DNA of 64,000 nucleotides. Source: Vulcanimicrobiota bacterium (GTDB lineage: Bacteria > Vulcanimicrobiota > Vulcanimicrobiia > Vulcanimicrobiales > Vulcanimicrobiaceae). The notes beneath the pieces were generated by a model that was given only the letters and a program-made list of their open reading frames with translations, was not told the origin of the DNA and ran no database searches. The stretch's first letter is position 1. Each line of letters begins with the position of its first letter. The stretch spans positions 51,931 to 115,930 of the forward strand of contig DAHUXH010000011.1 in the NCBI GenBank assembly GCA_027307235.1. Reading direction: 5' to 3'. Positions 1-10,314 of the stretch are shown piece after piece. The translations under genes and the position numbers were made by a program.

Positions 1-1783
1 CCGCTTGCGGAACGGTGTTCGGCGCCATCGCTGCCGGGGTGAGCTGCGGAGCGAGCGACGCCCAGACCGCCGTCGTGTCGACATGCGGGCCACTGGTGTG
101 AAAGGCCTGATCGACGCTGGCGTAGAGGATCTGACCGGTGGTCGCACTCGAGTAGTCGACGTAGCGCGCCGCGATCATCTTCTGAATCAAGTCATCCGGA
201 AGCGGCTGACCCGTTTTCCAATTCGAACTGACGCTCTTGAGGATGCTCGGTTGCCATGCGAAATTTTCGAGCATTTGCGAGGGCGCCTCGACGAAGTCTT
301 GGCGGAAGCCGCTCAAGCTTTCGTACGGTGCCGCCGTGAGCAACGCCGCCAAGTCGTGACCGAATTCGTGAAAGAACGTGATCACGTCGCTGTGGCTGAG
401 CAGGGCCGGCTGCCCCGACGCGGGTTTGGGCCAGTTGCCGACGATGGTGGCGATCGGCGGACGCATCGTGCCGTTGACGTCGCGTACCGGCAGAATCGGA
501 AAGTTCGCGAAGTGATCGTACTTGCCGGGACGCGGAAAGAGATCGAAGTACGTGTACCCCAACAGCTTCCCGGTGGCCGTGTCGTCGACGCGGTATTCGA
601 AGACTTGCGGGTCCCAAGCGTCCGAAGGCGTGATCTGCGTGAAGTTCACACCGAGCATGGTGTGATAGAAATTGAGGACCGAGTCGAGGACGTGCTGCAC
701 CGGGAAGTACTGGCGCACTTGGTCCTCGTCGACCGCGTACTGCGTCTTGCGCAGGTAATTGTCGTAGTACGAGGTGTCCCACGGATTGAGCACCGCGTTG
801 GGATCGCCGGTCAGCTTGGCTTTGAGATCGCGCAGGTGTGCGCGCTCTTCCTTGGCTTGCGGCAGAATGGCGGTATCGACGGTCTTCAGAAATTTCGCGA
901 CGCGATCGGGCGAACCGGCCATGCGATCGGCGAGCACGAACGCGGCCCACGTTTCGTATCCGAGCAGATGCGCGAGCCGGTCGCGCACCGCGATCGCCGA
1001 TTCAAGCAGCGCGACGTTCTTTTGTCCGCCGCGGTTGGCATAGGCGAAGAAGTACGTCTTGCGCGCATTCTCGTTGCTCGCATTCAGCATGAACGCGAAC
1101 GTGCTTTCGTTGACGGGCACGACGTACGAGCCGCCGTCACCGCGCTTATATCCGGCCAAGATGTCTTTCGGAATCCCGTCGATCTCACTTGGCGAGATGG
1201 AAATCGTCGTCGCGTCGTTGGCGAGGTTTTGGTTGAACTGGTTCTGCAGATCGGTGAGCTTGTTCTGCAAATTGATAAACTCTTTGCGGTCGGCGTCGCC
1301 GAGCCCCGCGCCCGATCGCTTGAGCTGCGTGAGCCAAATCGCCGTGAGCTTCTTGTCGTACACGGTCTTCGCCGTGTTGCTCTTGGCCGCCGCCGCGACC
1401 GCGCGATAGAGTTCCGGGCGAGCGGTGAGTTCGTTGAAGTAGTCGGATTGATCGGTGTCGCACTTCAGCGACGCGTCGCGCGAGGCTTTGTCGTCGGCGA
1501 CATTCACGAGGAACTGCTGCGCGACCGTGTCGTCGTTGAGATCGGCGGTGATGTCTTCGAGCGGCTTCACCACGCTCTGAAACGTCGGCCGCGTCTTGCG
1601 CGCGAGCATCGCCTTGATGGCGGTGTCGGTGCGCTTGATGTCCGCGTCGCACGTCGAGGCGATGTCGGCGGCGGCAATCTTCCAGTTGACCGACGTCTGA
1701 TTCCCGGAGGACGCCGTCGCTGCCCCGAGCAGCGAGGGGAGGCAGACGAGCGCGGCTGCGATGCCCACAAAGAGATACTTCAT
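1..1783 (-). CDS. secreted M3-family (thimet oligopeptidase-like) metallopeptidase, 3' end cut by the window
   Basis: About 594 codons are visible, running from an ATG at 1783 off the left edge. The N-terminus is a signal peptide (MKYLFVGIAAALVC followed by small residues to about residue 23), so the enzyme should act outside the cytoplasm. The zinc-binding HEFGH motif lies at 356-370 (about residues 472-476), preceded by VITFF. A downstream FVEAPS segment supplies the third zinc ligand (Glu), as in family M3. The N-terminal half is long and helical, also as in M3 oligopeptidases, which cleave short peptides. Exported M3 enzymes are less common than cytosolic ones. It is transcribed away from the SRP RNA and stands alone on its strand here. 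Family is certain from the motif; substrate is not known. Confidence 0.9.
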   Translation of the reverse strand, partial: MKYLFVGIAAALVCLPSLLGAATASSGNQTSVNWKIAAADIASTCDADIKRTDTAIKAMLARKTRPTFQSVVKPLEDITADLNDDTVAQQFLVNVADDKASRDASLKCDTDQSDYFNELTARPELYRAVAAAAKSNTAKTVYDKKLTAIWLTQLKRSGAGLGDADRKEFINLQNKLTDLQNQFNQNLANDATTISISPSEIDGIPKDILAGYKRGDGGSYVVPVNESTFAFMLNASNENARKTYFFAYANRGGQKNVALLESAIAVRDRLAHLLGYETWAAFVLADRMAGSPDRVAKFLKTVDTAILPQAKEERAHLRDLKAKLTGDPNAVLNPWDTSYYDNYLRKTQYAVDEDQVRQYFPVQHVLDSVLNFYHTMLGVNFTQITPSDAWDPQVFEYRVDDTATGKLLGYTYFDLFPRPGKYDHFANFPILPVRDVNGTMRPPIATIVGNWPKPASGQPALLSHSDVITFFHEFGHDLAALLTAAPYESLSGFRQDFVEAPSQMLENFAWQPSILKSVSSNWKTGQPLPDDLIQKMIAARYVDYSSATTGQILYASVDQAFHTSGPHVDTTAVWASLAPQLTPAAMAPNTVPQA

Positions 1784-1840
1784 GGGGCCCACATGTTAGA
1801 GTCCGGCGTCGCGCATCCTTGCGCTCGAGTGCTTTGATCC

Positions 1841-1871
1841 TTGCGCGCCGGTTGAACGTGCGTGCTATCAT
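1841..1871 (+). promoter_or_regulatory. possible sigma70-type promoter for the SRP RNA
   Basis: TTGCGC at 1841-1846 and TATCAT at 1866-1871 are separated by 19 bp, and the RNA begins about 10 nt downstream. The match to consensus is moderate and the spacing slightly long. It lies in the 99 bp interval between the divergent M3 peptidase gene and the SRP RNA. Confidence 0.35.
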
Positions 1872-1882
1872 GTGCGAGCCAT

Positions 1883-1990
1883 GACGGGGGTTGGGCTTCA
1901 CGCGGCGCAAACTCGTGAACTCCGCCAGGACCGGAAGGGAGCAACGGTAAGCGAACCCTTGCGGGTGCCGTGAACCACTCAACTCTCGTC
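1883..1990 (+). ncRNA. ffs: signal recognition particle RNA, small bacterial type
   Basis: The conserved SRP core is present: CCAGGACCGGAAGGGAGCAA at about 1925-1944, containing the GGAA tetraloop and the symmetric-loop sequences bound by Ffh, with closing helix strands on either side. The ends pair with each other (GACG...GGGTTG with CAACTC...CGTC; TTCACG with CGTGAA), giving a single long hairpin of about 108 nt. This is the short, Alu-less form. A T-rich stretch (CCTCTTTTCC) follows. Exact ends are estimated from the pairing. Confidence 0.9.
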
Positions 1991-2034
1991 GTGGTCCTCT
2001 TTTCCTTCTCTGCATCGAAGTGTGACGGACGCCA

Positions 2035-2535
2035 ATGACGCCTGAACCTCTGCTCATGCCCTCAGTTGCCCTGGCGGGCGCGCTGATTGCGCTCGTCCTC
2101 TACCACGCGCTGGCGGTGGCGCCGGCCCTGAAACGGCTGCGGGAACTGGCCGCGACCCACGACGACCTGTTGGGCGGGCCGGGCGGGGCGGCATCCTCGC
2201 GGATGGCGGCCTTGGAAGCAGGGTTAACCTCGCTGTCCGGCCGGGCAGAGGGCATTTCGGACCGAGTAAGCGAACTCGAGGAGCGCTCTCGGAGTGACGT
2301 CAGCCGGGTGGGGTTCGTTCGCTACGACGCATTTGAAGATACTGGGTCCGACTTGTCGTATGCGCTGGCGCTCCTGAATCGTGAGGGGAGCGGCGTCGTG
2401 TTGAGCAGTCTTTACTCCCGAACCGACACGCGCACGTACGGCAAGGCGGTCGAGCGCTTCCAACCCGCGGCAACGGCATCCGAGGAAGAACTGAAGGCAA
2501 TCGCGCTCGTGCGCGACTCTTTGAAAGCGCAGTGA
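2035..2535 (+). CDS. DUF4446 family membrane-anchored protein
   Basis: 166 residues. A hydrophobic N-terminal helix (about residues 8-30) anchors the protein. A short predicted coiled coil follows (about 60-85). The C-terminal half carries the family signature: VGFVRYDAFEDTGSDLS, then a GxGVVLSSLYSR segment and an acidic helix. DUF4446 is common in Firmicutes and related lineages and has no established biochemical role. The stop overlaps the start of the M23 peptidase gene by 4 bp (GTGA), so the two are probably cotranslated and may share an envelope role (inference). Confidence 0.85.
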   Translation: MTPEPLLMPSVALAGALIALVLYHALAVAPALKRLRELAATHDDLLGGPGGAASSRMAALEAGLTSLSGRAEGISDRVSELEERSRSDVSRVGFVRYDAFEDTGSDLSYALALLNREGSGVVLSSLYSRTDTRTYGKAVERFQPAATASEEELKAIALVRDSLKAQ

Positions 2536-3455
2536 TAAAAGAACGCTACCATGTGAGAATCGTTCCGCATCGCGGTGATGCGGTGCATCGATTCACGGTG
2601 ACGGGCAAGTTGGTCGCGACGGCGCTCGGGGTGCTCGGCGTGGTCGTGCTTGGTTCATTGCTCTTTGCGCTCGTTCAAGTGGCGCGAGCCAACGCGCAGG
2701 CGAACGCCCTCGCTCATCAGCGGCAATCGGAACAGCGCCGCCTGCAAAGCATCGACCAACAGACCGACGCCTTGCGCAAGCAGCTCCAGCGTGTCCAGCG
2801 CCAGAACAACGAAATTCGCCAGCTCATCGGCGTCGGACCGCCGAAGGGACACGGTACCGCCAAGCGCATGTCGCTCTCGCGGCCGGCTCGCCGCGATATG
2901 AGCGCGCTGGAAACGAAAGTGCAGCTGCTCGCGGCCGTCTCAGCGCAAACGCAACTCGAAGCAGATCAGCTCCGGCAACTCGCGATGCACGTGCTCAACG
3001 TGCGGCATCTGCGCGACATTGAACTGGCGCGCGAGATCGCGTACATTCCCTCCATCGATCCGGTCGCGGGCGCGCCGGTGACCGGTTGCTACTGCTACCG
3101 CACCTATCCGGACGTTGAGTTTCACAAGGGTGTCGATATCGAGGCCGGCTATGGTGAGATCGTCCGGGCCACTGCGGCCGGTACGGTCGCATTCGCCGGA
3201 TGGGACGGCGGGTACGGGATCAAGATCGACCTCGACCACGGTAACGGCTACCATACGTGGTACGCGCACCTCTCGCACCTCGACATCGTGCAGGGACAGC
3301 GCGTCTACAAGGGGCAAGCTATCGGGTTGGTTGGTGCGACGGGGTTCTCAACGGGTCCGCACCTGCACTATCAAGTGATGCGAAACGGCAGCGCCGTTGA
3401 TCCCACGCCGTATCTCGACGGCGTCCCCAAGAGCGCCTTGGCTTCGCTTCCGTAG
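2532..3455 (+). CDS. membrane-anchored M23-family peptidoglycan endopeptidase / LytM-type factor
   Basis: 307 residues from a GTG overlapping the previous stop. It has one transmembrane helix (about 24-50), then a Gln/Arg-rich coiled coil (about 55-100), a linker, and a C-terminal M23 domain. The zinc ligands look intact: HKGVD near residue 198 and HLHY near residue 278, with a typical WYAHL segment between. It should therefore be a real endopeptidase cutting peptide cross-bridges rather than an inactive activator. The coiled coil plus LytM layout resembles EnvC- or MepM-type division and growth factors. It is probably cotranscribed with the DUF4446 gene and the YggT-family gene. Confidence 0.9.
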   Translation: MIKERYHVRIVPHRGDAVHRFTVTGKLVATALGVLGVVVLGSLLFALVQVARANAQANALAHQRQSEQRRLQSIDQQTDALRKQLQRVQRQNNEIRQLIGVGPPKGHGTAKRMSLSRPARRDMSALETKVQLLAAVSAQTQLEADQLRQLAMHVLNVRHLRDIELAREIAYIPSIDPVAGAPVTGCYCYRTYPDVEFHKGVDIEAGYGEIVRATAAGTVAFAGWDGGYGIKIDLDHGNGYHTWYAHLSHLDIVQGQRVYKGQAIGLVGATGFSTGPHLHYQVMRNGSAVDPTPYLDGVPKSALASLP

Positions 3456-3471
3456 CACAGAAAGAAGAATC

Positions 3472-3753
3472 GTGTCGGCGATCTCATGCCAGTTCGGACA
3501 GGCCGCGGTCATGTTCGTCAACCTCTACACCCTCGTGTTACTCGTCTACGCCGTGGTTTCGTGGATTCCGGATATCCGAGGGCCTTGGGTCCGGTACGTC
3601 AGCATGCTCGTCGAACCGATCCTCAACCCCCTGCGCCGCGTTATTCCTCCGACGGGCGGACTGGATCTTGCCTTCCTCGTTCTGATTCTGGCGCTCAACT
3701 TCGTGCTTCGGCCGTATCTCGCCGACGCCGCGCGTCACCTGTGTTTCGGCTGA
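3472..3753 (+). CDS. YggT family small integral membrane protein
   Basis: 93 residues from a GTG at 3472, preceded by the purine-rich AGAAAGAAG. An ATG at 3511 is an alternative start. Two hydrophobic helices flank the conserved family segment [19 protein letters not shown], and the second is followed by LNFVLRPYL. YggT proteins are found in many bacteria and cyanobacteria, often near division or wall genes. Their role is not settled. The frame is open further upstream inside the M23 gene, but the ribosome-binding site favours the start used here. Confidence 0.8.
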   Translation: MSAISCQFGQAAVMFVNLYTLVLLVYAVVSWIPDIRGPWVRYVSMLVEPILNPLRRVIPPTGGLDLAFLVLILALNFVLRPYLADAARHLCFG

Positions 3754-3769
3754 AAGCCGCGGATTCACG

Positions 3770-5605
<1,836 letters not shown>

Positions 5606-5613
5606 ACGGCAGC

Positions 5614-6198
5614 GTGAAGACCTACGTCGCGACCAAGAATGCCGGGAAGCTCGCGGAACTGCGCGCCATCTTCGCCGGCTCCGTTCTCGATCTCGACGTG
5701 TACCCCGGCTATCGCGACGTCTCCGAAGACGATGCGAGCTACCTCGGCAACGCGCGGCTCAAGGCGCTCGCGTTGCGCAAGCAACTGCACGCCTGCGGCA
5801 TCGACGCGGCTGTGCTCGCCGACGACAGCGGGTTGGAAGTCAGTGCGCTCGGCGGGCGGCCCGGCGTGCATTCCGCGCGGTATGGCGGATCGATCGATTG
5901 GCCGGCGCGCCGCCGTTTGCTCATGGAAGAAGCCGCATCACTGCGCGACCGCCGCGCGCGCTTCGTCTGCGCGATGGTGCTCGTGCTCCCCGACGGGCAA
6001 ACGCTGTCGTCGCTCGGCACGATCGACGGCACGCTTGTCGATCGCGAGCGGGGTGAAGCCGGATTCGGCTACGATCCGCTCTTTCAGGCGACCGGCGCGG
6101 ATCGCACCTTCGCTCAGTTGAGCGAGCAGGAAAAAAACGCGATCAGCCACCGCCGTCGCGCCGCCGACGAACTGCTTGCGTCGCTCGCGCCGGCATGA
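5614..6198 (+). CDS. rdgB: RdgB/HAM1 non-canonical purine NTP pyrophosphatase
   Basis: 194 residues from GTG at 5614, 8 bp after lepA. It opens with the family's SxNxxK-type nucleotide site (here ATKNAGKLAEL). ADDSGLEV carries the metal-binding acidic residues, and GFGYDPLF and SHRRRA follow at the usual places. It hydrolyses dITP, ITP and XTP to monophosphates and so keeps deaminated purines out of DNA and RNA. Its stop overlaps the next start by 4 bp (ATGA). Confidence 0.95.
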   Translation: MKTYVATKNAGKLAELRAIFAGSVLDLDVYPGYRDVSEDDASYLGNARLKALALRKQLHACGIDAAVLADDSGLEVSALGGRPGVHSARYGGSIDWPARRRLLMEEAASLRDRRARFVCAMVLVLPDGQTLSSLGTIDGTLVDRERGEAGFGYDPLFQATGADRTFAQLSEQEKNAISHRRRAADELLASLAPA

Positions 6199-7058
6199 GA
6201 GAGTCGCGCGTGCGCATCGTTCCGGCGAGCGAGGATGACGTTCTCACCTTTGCGCGTACGCGGTGCGGAAACGAGCACGATGCGCGTCTGTATCTCGATC
6301 TGGCTGCGCAGGCGTCAAGCGGCGCGTGGGTCGCCAAAGACGACGAGACTCCGATCGCGATTGCGTTCGGCTACGCATCGGATGGCGAAGTGCAGTTGTG
6401 CGAACTGTTCGTCGAACCGAGCTTTCGCGGCAGCGGCATCGCGCGTGCGCTCTTCGAGCGCGTTTTCGAAGACGATGGCGATGCCCGCGCCGCATTGCAA
6501 TTCGAACCCTCTGCGACGGGCGCGGTAGCGCTCTGCGCCCGCGCCGGTATCGCAGCGCATGCGCCGGTTTTTCGCGTCGCCGGAGCGATTCCGCGCGAAG
6601 AAGACCTGGCGCGCCTGGCGGCCGGAGAGTACCGATTCGGCGCCGGTCCGATCGATCTCGCCACGCACGGCTTTGCCGTGGATGGGCTCGACCGCGAGGT
6701 GCGCGGAACGTCGCGCCGCGCGCTGCATGCGATGCTCGCCGAACGTGCGAGCGGAATCGCGTTCACCTTGAACAACGAGCTCGTCGGGTACGCGTATATC
6801 TGGCCGAGCGGACGCATCGGTCCGTTCGCGGCCGCGTCGACGGCCTTTGTCGAGCAGTTCTTCGGCTTTGCGCTGGTCTCGCTGACGCGAACCTACGGCG
6901 CGTCCTGGTGTACGGCGTTGATTCCCGGCGCGAACGTCCGGGCGCTGCGGGCGATGCGCCGCGCCGCGCTGCGCGTGGAGCATGTCAGTATCTTCGCCAG
7001 CCGGGCGTTCTCCGGCGACTTCTCGCGGTACTTGGGATGTCACGCCCTGGCGTTCTAG
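6195..7058 (+). CDS. GNAT-family N-acetyltransferase with a second, divergent acyltransferase-like half
   Basis: 287 residues. The N-terminal half (about 5-125) is a recognisable GNAT fold. It has ELFVEPSFRGSGIARALF, which includes the RGxGxA acetyl-CoA loop (RGSGIA). The C-terminal half (about 150-285) has no clear loop and looks like a degenerate GNAT repeat, a known two-domain arrangement. The acceptor substrate cannot be told from sequence. It overlaps rdgB by 4 bp and is the last protein gene before the tRNA cluster. Confidence 0.75.
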   Translation: MRESRVRIVPASEDDVLTFARTRCGNEHDARLYLDLAAQASSGAWVAKDDETPIAIAFGYASDGEVQLCELFVEPSFRGSGIARALFERVFEDDGDARAALQFEPSATGAVALCARAGIAAHAPVFRVAGAIPREEDLARLAAGEYRFGAGPIDLATHGFAVDGLDREVRGTSRRALHAMLAERASGIAFTLNNELVGYAYIWPSGRIGPFAAASTAFVEQFFGFALVSLTRTYGASWCTALIPGANVRALRAMRRAALRVEHVSIFASRAFSGDFSRYLGCHALAF

Positions 7059-7125
7059 GATATGGCCGGTGGCAGCGTTGCATGATAGGGTGAGCGGTGG
7101 TCGGTCGCCAAAGGCGAGCGAGGTT

Positions 7126-7199
7126 CGGGACGTAGCTCAGTTTGGTAGAGCGCTAGCTTTGGGAGCTAGAAGTCGCTGGTTCGAATCCAGTCGTCCCGA
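7126..7199 (+). tRNA. tRNA-Pro (anticodon TGG)
   Basis: A complete cloverleaf: acceptor CGGGACG/CGTCCCG, D arm GCTCAGTTTGGTAGAGC, anticodon stem CTAGC/GCTAG with loop TTTGGGA, and T arm with TTCGAAT. The discriminator is A at 7199. CCA is not encoded. Confidence 0.97.
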
Positions 7200-7259
7200 T
7201 ATTCCACCTCTTGCGCCGCGTGGTATCCTAACGTGGTGCCCTCGCACGGGTGCCCTTGC

Positions 7260-7333
<74 letters not shown>

Positions 7334-7359
7334 TATCTTCGCCCATCTTCGCACGACGC

Positions 7360-7437
7360 GGTGGCTGTAGCTCAGTTGGTTAGAGCGCTAGACTGTGACT
7401 CCAGAGGTCGCGGGTTCGAGTCCCGTCAGCCACCCCA
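7360..7437 (+). tRNA. tRNA-His (anticodon GTG), CCA encoded
   Basis: Acceptor GTGGCTG/CAGCCAC with the extra G-1 (7360) facing C73 (7434), the identity feature of tRNA-His. The anticodon loop is CTGTGAC. CCA is encoded at 7435-7437. Confidence 0.97.
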
Positions 7438-7491
7438 GTTTCCTTTAGCGGCGCAGTAGTGCGTCGCACGGCCCGCGAAAACGGAGAGGGC

Positions 7492-10314
7492 ATGGACGGC
7501 CAGGCGAAAGCGGCACAGCATGAGTTGCGCGACTCGCTCGGTATCATCGTCAGCGCCGTTGGCGCGGTCGTCTTGCTGTTTGTCTTGTGGCAGATTGCCA
7601 CGTCGGGCGGCGGAGCGGATGAACGCTCGCGTTTGATCGATCGCGGCGCTTCCGATGATCGAGCGCACGAACGCGAGTTTGCCGCGATGGGTCTCTATCG
7701 CGAAGAAACGGCCCTGCTGCGCGGACTCCAAGACTATCGCGATGCACAAGTAGGCTACGCGCAGCCGCAACGGGCCGGGCAATTGCGCGCCGTGGTCGAT
7801 GCGGACATGCGATCGCTCTTGAACGCCGTGGATCGGGTACAAAGCAAAGGGATCGATCTGCGCGCGCAGATGGGTGCGGTGAGCACGGCATGGAAGGCGG
7901 CGCGACTAGCGCCGGCGATCGACGGGCTCGGCGAGACCACCGCATCGCTCACGGCGCTGTTCGATGCCACCGCGGACACCTCGGGCTTCGAATACGACCA
8001 GTCCGTCGTCCTGCAGAATCTCGCGGACTTTCTGTTTTCCGGGCTGCCGAGGGCTAGCGAATCCGCGGCCGTGGGGCATGCGATCGCGTACAGCGCGGTG
8101 ACGGGTCACACGATGACGCTTGCACGGCGCCTCATGCTCGCCTCCGATCTCACCTCCATGCGCACGAACTTCGAGCCCGACGTCACCGATAACATCGGCG
8201 ACGTTCTTGCCGTCCTCGAGACTCGCGATCCGAATTTCGCGCCGGCCTATCGTCGAGCGGCGGCGATAGCAGCGGCGATGCCGCAGGCCGGTTCGAACCT
8301 GCGCCGTCTGCTGAGTACCCGGGTCCTCATTCCGGCCCGTCCGAGCGTGAGCTTGGCAGCCCTCGACACCCCGGCGCTGCGCGCGAGGCGCACCGCCGAT
8401 GCTGCCATCTCCATCTTCCAAACCATTCTGCAGCGCGGTCTCGAACAGCGCGCCGCCGCAGATGCCCTCAAGGCGCGTGAACTCTACATCGCCGCGCTCG
8501 CGGCGGCGGTCGTGCTCGTCGGTCTCATGCTGATGGCGGGGCAGATCGTGGCCAGACGCGATCGTCGCGTGCTCGCCGCGGCGCAGCGCGAGTCGGAGAC
8601 GCTCGCCGCGGAACTCGCACGCGAGCGCGCGGAGCGAGCATTGCGCTTGTCGGAGGCGCAGTTTCGCGCGGTCTTCGACGCTGCCGCGATGGGCATCGCC
8701 ATTCTTCGCCCGAACGGCGATCTGGTCGACGCCAACGCGGTGTTTCGCGACGTCTATGGGAGCGATGCGCGCGCGTTGATCGCCGGACGAGCCGACGCGT
8801 TCGCCGATCTGATCGCAGGCGAACGCGACGTGCTGCACTTCGAGCATCAGGCATTTGGAGTCGATGGAAAAGAGACGTGGACCGACGTCTCGCTCTCGAA
8901 GGTCGCAGATGAACGCGGCGCGCCGATGTTCGTTATCTGCATGTTCCGCGACATGACGGCGCTTCGTCAAAGCCAGCGTCGCATCGAGCACTCGCAGACC
9001 CACGATGAATTGACGGGCTTGGCAAACCGGGCTGCGTTCGAAGAGCGGGTTCACGGGCGTTTCCTGGAATCGGCAGCGAGCGTCGACGCGGTCTTTGCGG
9101 TGCTGTTCCTTGATTTGGACAATTTCAAGGAGATCAACGAATCACTCGGGCACAACGCCGGCGATTACGTGCTGGGACAAGTCGCACATCGCTTACGTAT
9201 GGCCGTCGACGCCGACGACGTCGTGGCACGCTGGGGCAGCGATGAGTTCGCGGTCTTCGTCGGGTCGCTCGGCGACATCTTTCAATTGGAGAGCGTCGCG
9301 CGGCGCATCCTCAACGCGCTGACCAAACCGATATCGCTCGGCGGACGGTCGGTCTTCGTCACGGCCAGCATCGGTATCGCCGTGGCATCGCGAACGAATC
9401 CGCGCACGGACGACGTCGTTCGTGACGCGACGGTCGCGATGGAGTTTGCCAAGAGCAGCGGGGGCGGACGCTACGCGATCTTCGATTCGCACATGGCGGC
9501 GCGCGCGCAGCGGCGTCTGCAGCTTGCCACCGATCTGCGGCTCGCCCTCACTCGCGGTGAACTGCACCTGGTATACCAGCCCATCGTCACCATCGGTGAC
9601 GGCGTGCCCGTCGGCTGTGAGGCCTTGCTGCGCTGGAATCATCCCGTCGAAGGCCTGATGACTCCCGACGAGTTCATCGGCATCGTGGAACAGATCGGCA
9701 TGGCCACGCCGGTCGGCCGTTTTGTCATCGAGAGCGCCTGCAGCCAATACGCCTATTGGATGCAGCGGCGCGGCAGCAGCGATCCCTTCGTGCTTCACGT
9801 CAACGTTTCTCCGTCGCAGTTGCTCGACCCCGATTTTGAAGCGCATCTCGTCACGCAAGTTCACAAACATGCCATCCCGCCTGAGGTGATCACCCTTGAG
9901 ATCACGGAGAATGTCGTCATCGAGGCCAGCTCGCGCGTGACGGCATTGATCGAGAGCCTGCGTCAGCGCGGCTTCAAAATCTGCATCGACGATTTCGGCA
10001 CCGGGTATTCGTCGCTGCGTTATCTGCAACAGTTCAAACTGGACGCGATCAAGATCGATCGCACGTTCGTCTGCGGTCTGGATGGTGAACTCGCCAGCGA
10101 GCCGATCGTACGGACGCTCATGACCCTTGCCGAAGCGTTCGGCGTTCACGTCGTCGCCGAAGGACTCGAGACCACCCGTCAGCGCGAGGAACTGCGCGCT
10201 ATCGGCTGTCGCCTGGCGCAAGGCTATTTCTTCTCGCGACCGTTGGGCGCACAGGAGATGGTCGCATCGTATCCGGCCATCCTCGGACGGGCGCCTCGCC
10301 CGGCAACGCTATGA
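7492..10314 (+). CDS. membrane sensor: PAS-GGDEF-EAL protein, probably a c-di-GMP phosphodiesterase
   Basis: 940 residues from ATG 7492, which has a good ribosome-binding site (GGAGAGGG); a GTG at 7459 is in frame but lacks one. Transmembrane helices at about 15-36 and 331-352 bracket a roughly 295-residue, mostly helical extracytoplasmic sensor region. A PAS domain (about 390-500) follows, then GGDEF (about 505-665) and EAL (about 675-925). The cyclase signature is altered to GSDEF, so synthesis activity is doubtful. The EAL domain keeps CEALLRW, NVSPSQL, LEITEN, DDFGTGYSS, IKIDR and VAEGLE, so hydrolysis of c-di-GMP is expected. It overlaps the next gene by 4 bp (ATGA). Confidence 0.92.
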   Translation: MDGQAKAAQHELRDSLGIIVSAVGAVVLLFVLWQIATSGGGADERSRLIDRGASDDRAHEREFAAMGLYREETALLRGLQDYRDAQVGYAQPQRAGQLRAVVDADMRSLLNAVDRVQSKGIDLRAQMGAVSTAWKAARLAPAIDGLGETTASLTALFDATADTSGFEYDQSVVLQNLADFLFSGLPRASESAAVGHAIAYSAVTGHTMTLARRLMLASDLTSMRTNFEPDVTDNIGDVLAVLETRDPNFAPAYRRAAAIAAAMPQAGSNLRRLLSTRVLIPARPSVSLAALDTPALRARRTADAAISIFQTILQRGLEQRAAADALKARELYIAALAAAVVLVGLMLMAGQIVARRDRRVLAAAQRESETLAAELARERAERALRLSEAQFRAVFDAAAMGIAILRPNGDLVDANAVFRDVYGSDARALIAGRADAFADLIAGERDVLHFEHQAFGVDGKETWTDVSLSKVADERGAPMFVICMFRDMTALRQSQRRIEHSQTHDELTGLANRAAFEERVHGRFLESAASVDAVFAVLFLDLDNFKEINESLGHNAGDYVLGQVAHRLRMAVDADDVVARWGSDEFAVFVGSLGDIFQLESVARRILNALTKPISLGGRSVFVTASIGIAVASRTNPRTDDVVRDATVAMEFAKSSGGGRYAIFDSHMAARAQRRLQLATDLRLALTRGELHLVYQPIVTIGDGVPVGCEALLRWNHPVEGLMTPDEFIGIVEQIGMATPVGRFVIESACSQYAYWMQRRGSSDPFVLHVNVSPSQLLDPDFEAHLVTQVHKHAIPPEVITLEITENVVIEASSRVTALIESLRQRGFKICIDDFGTGYSSLRYLQQFKLDAIKIDRTFVCGLDGELASEPIVRTLMTLAEAFGVHVVAEGLETTRQREELRAIGCRLAQGYFFSRPLGAQEMVASYPAILGRAPRPATL

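Noticed and set aside
5..1837. A 610-codon open frame on the + strand
   Set aside because: It lies antisense to the M3 peptidase, whose HEFGH motif and signal peptide are clear. GC-rich genes often leave a long open antisense frame. The product is Arg/Val-rich and matches nothing.
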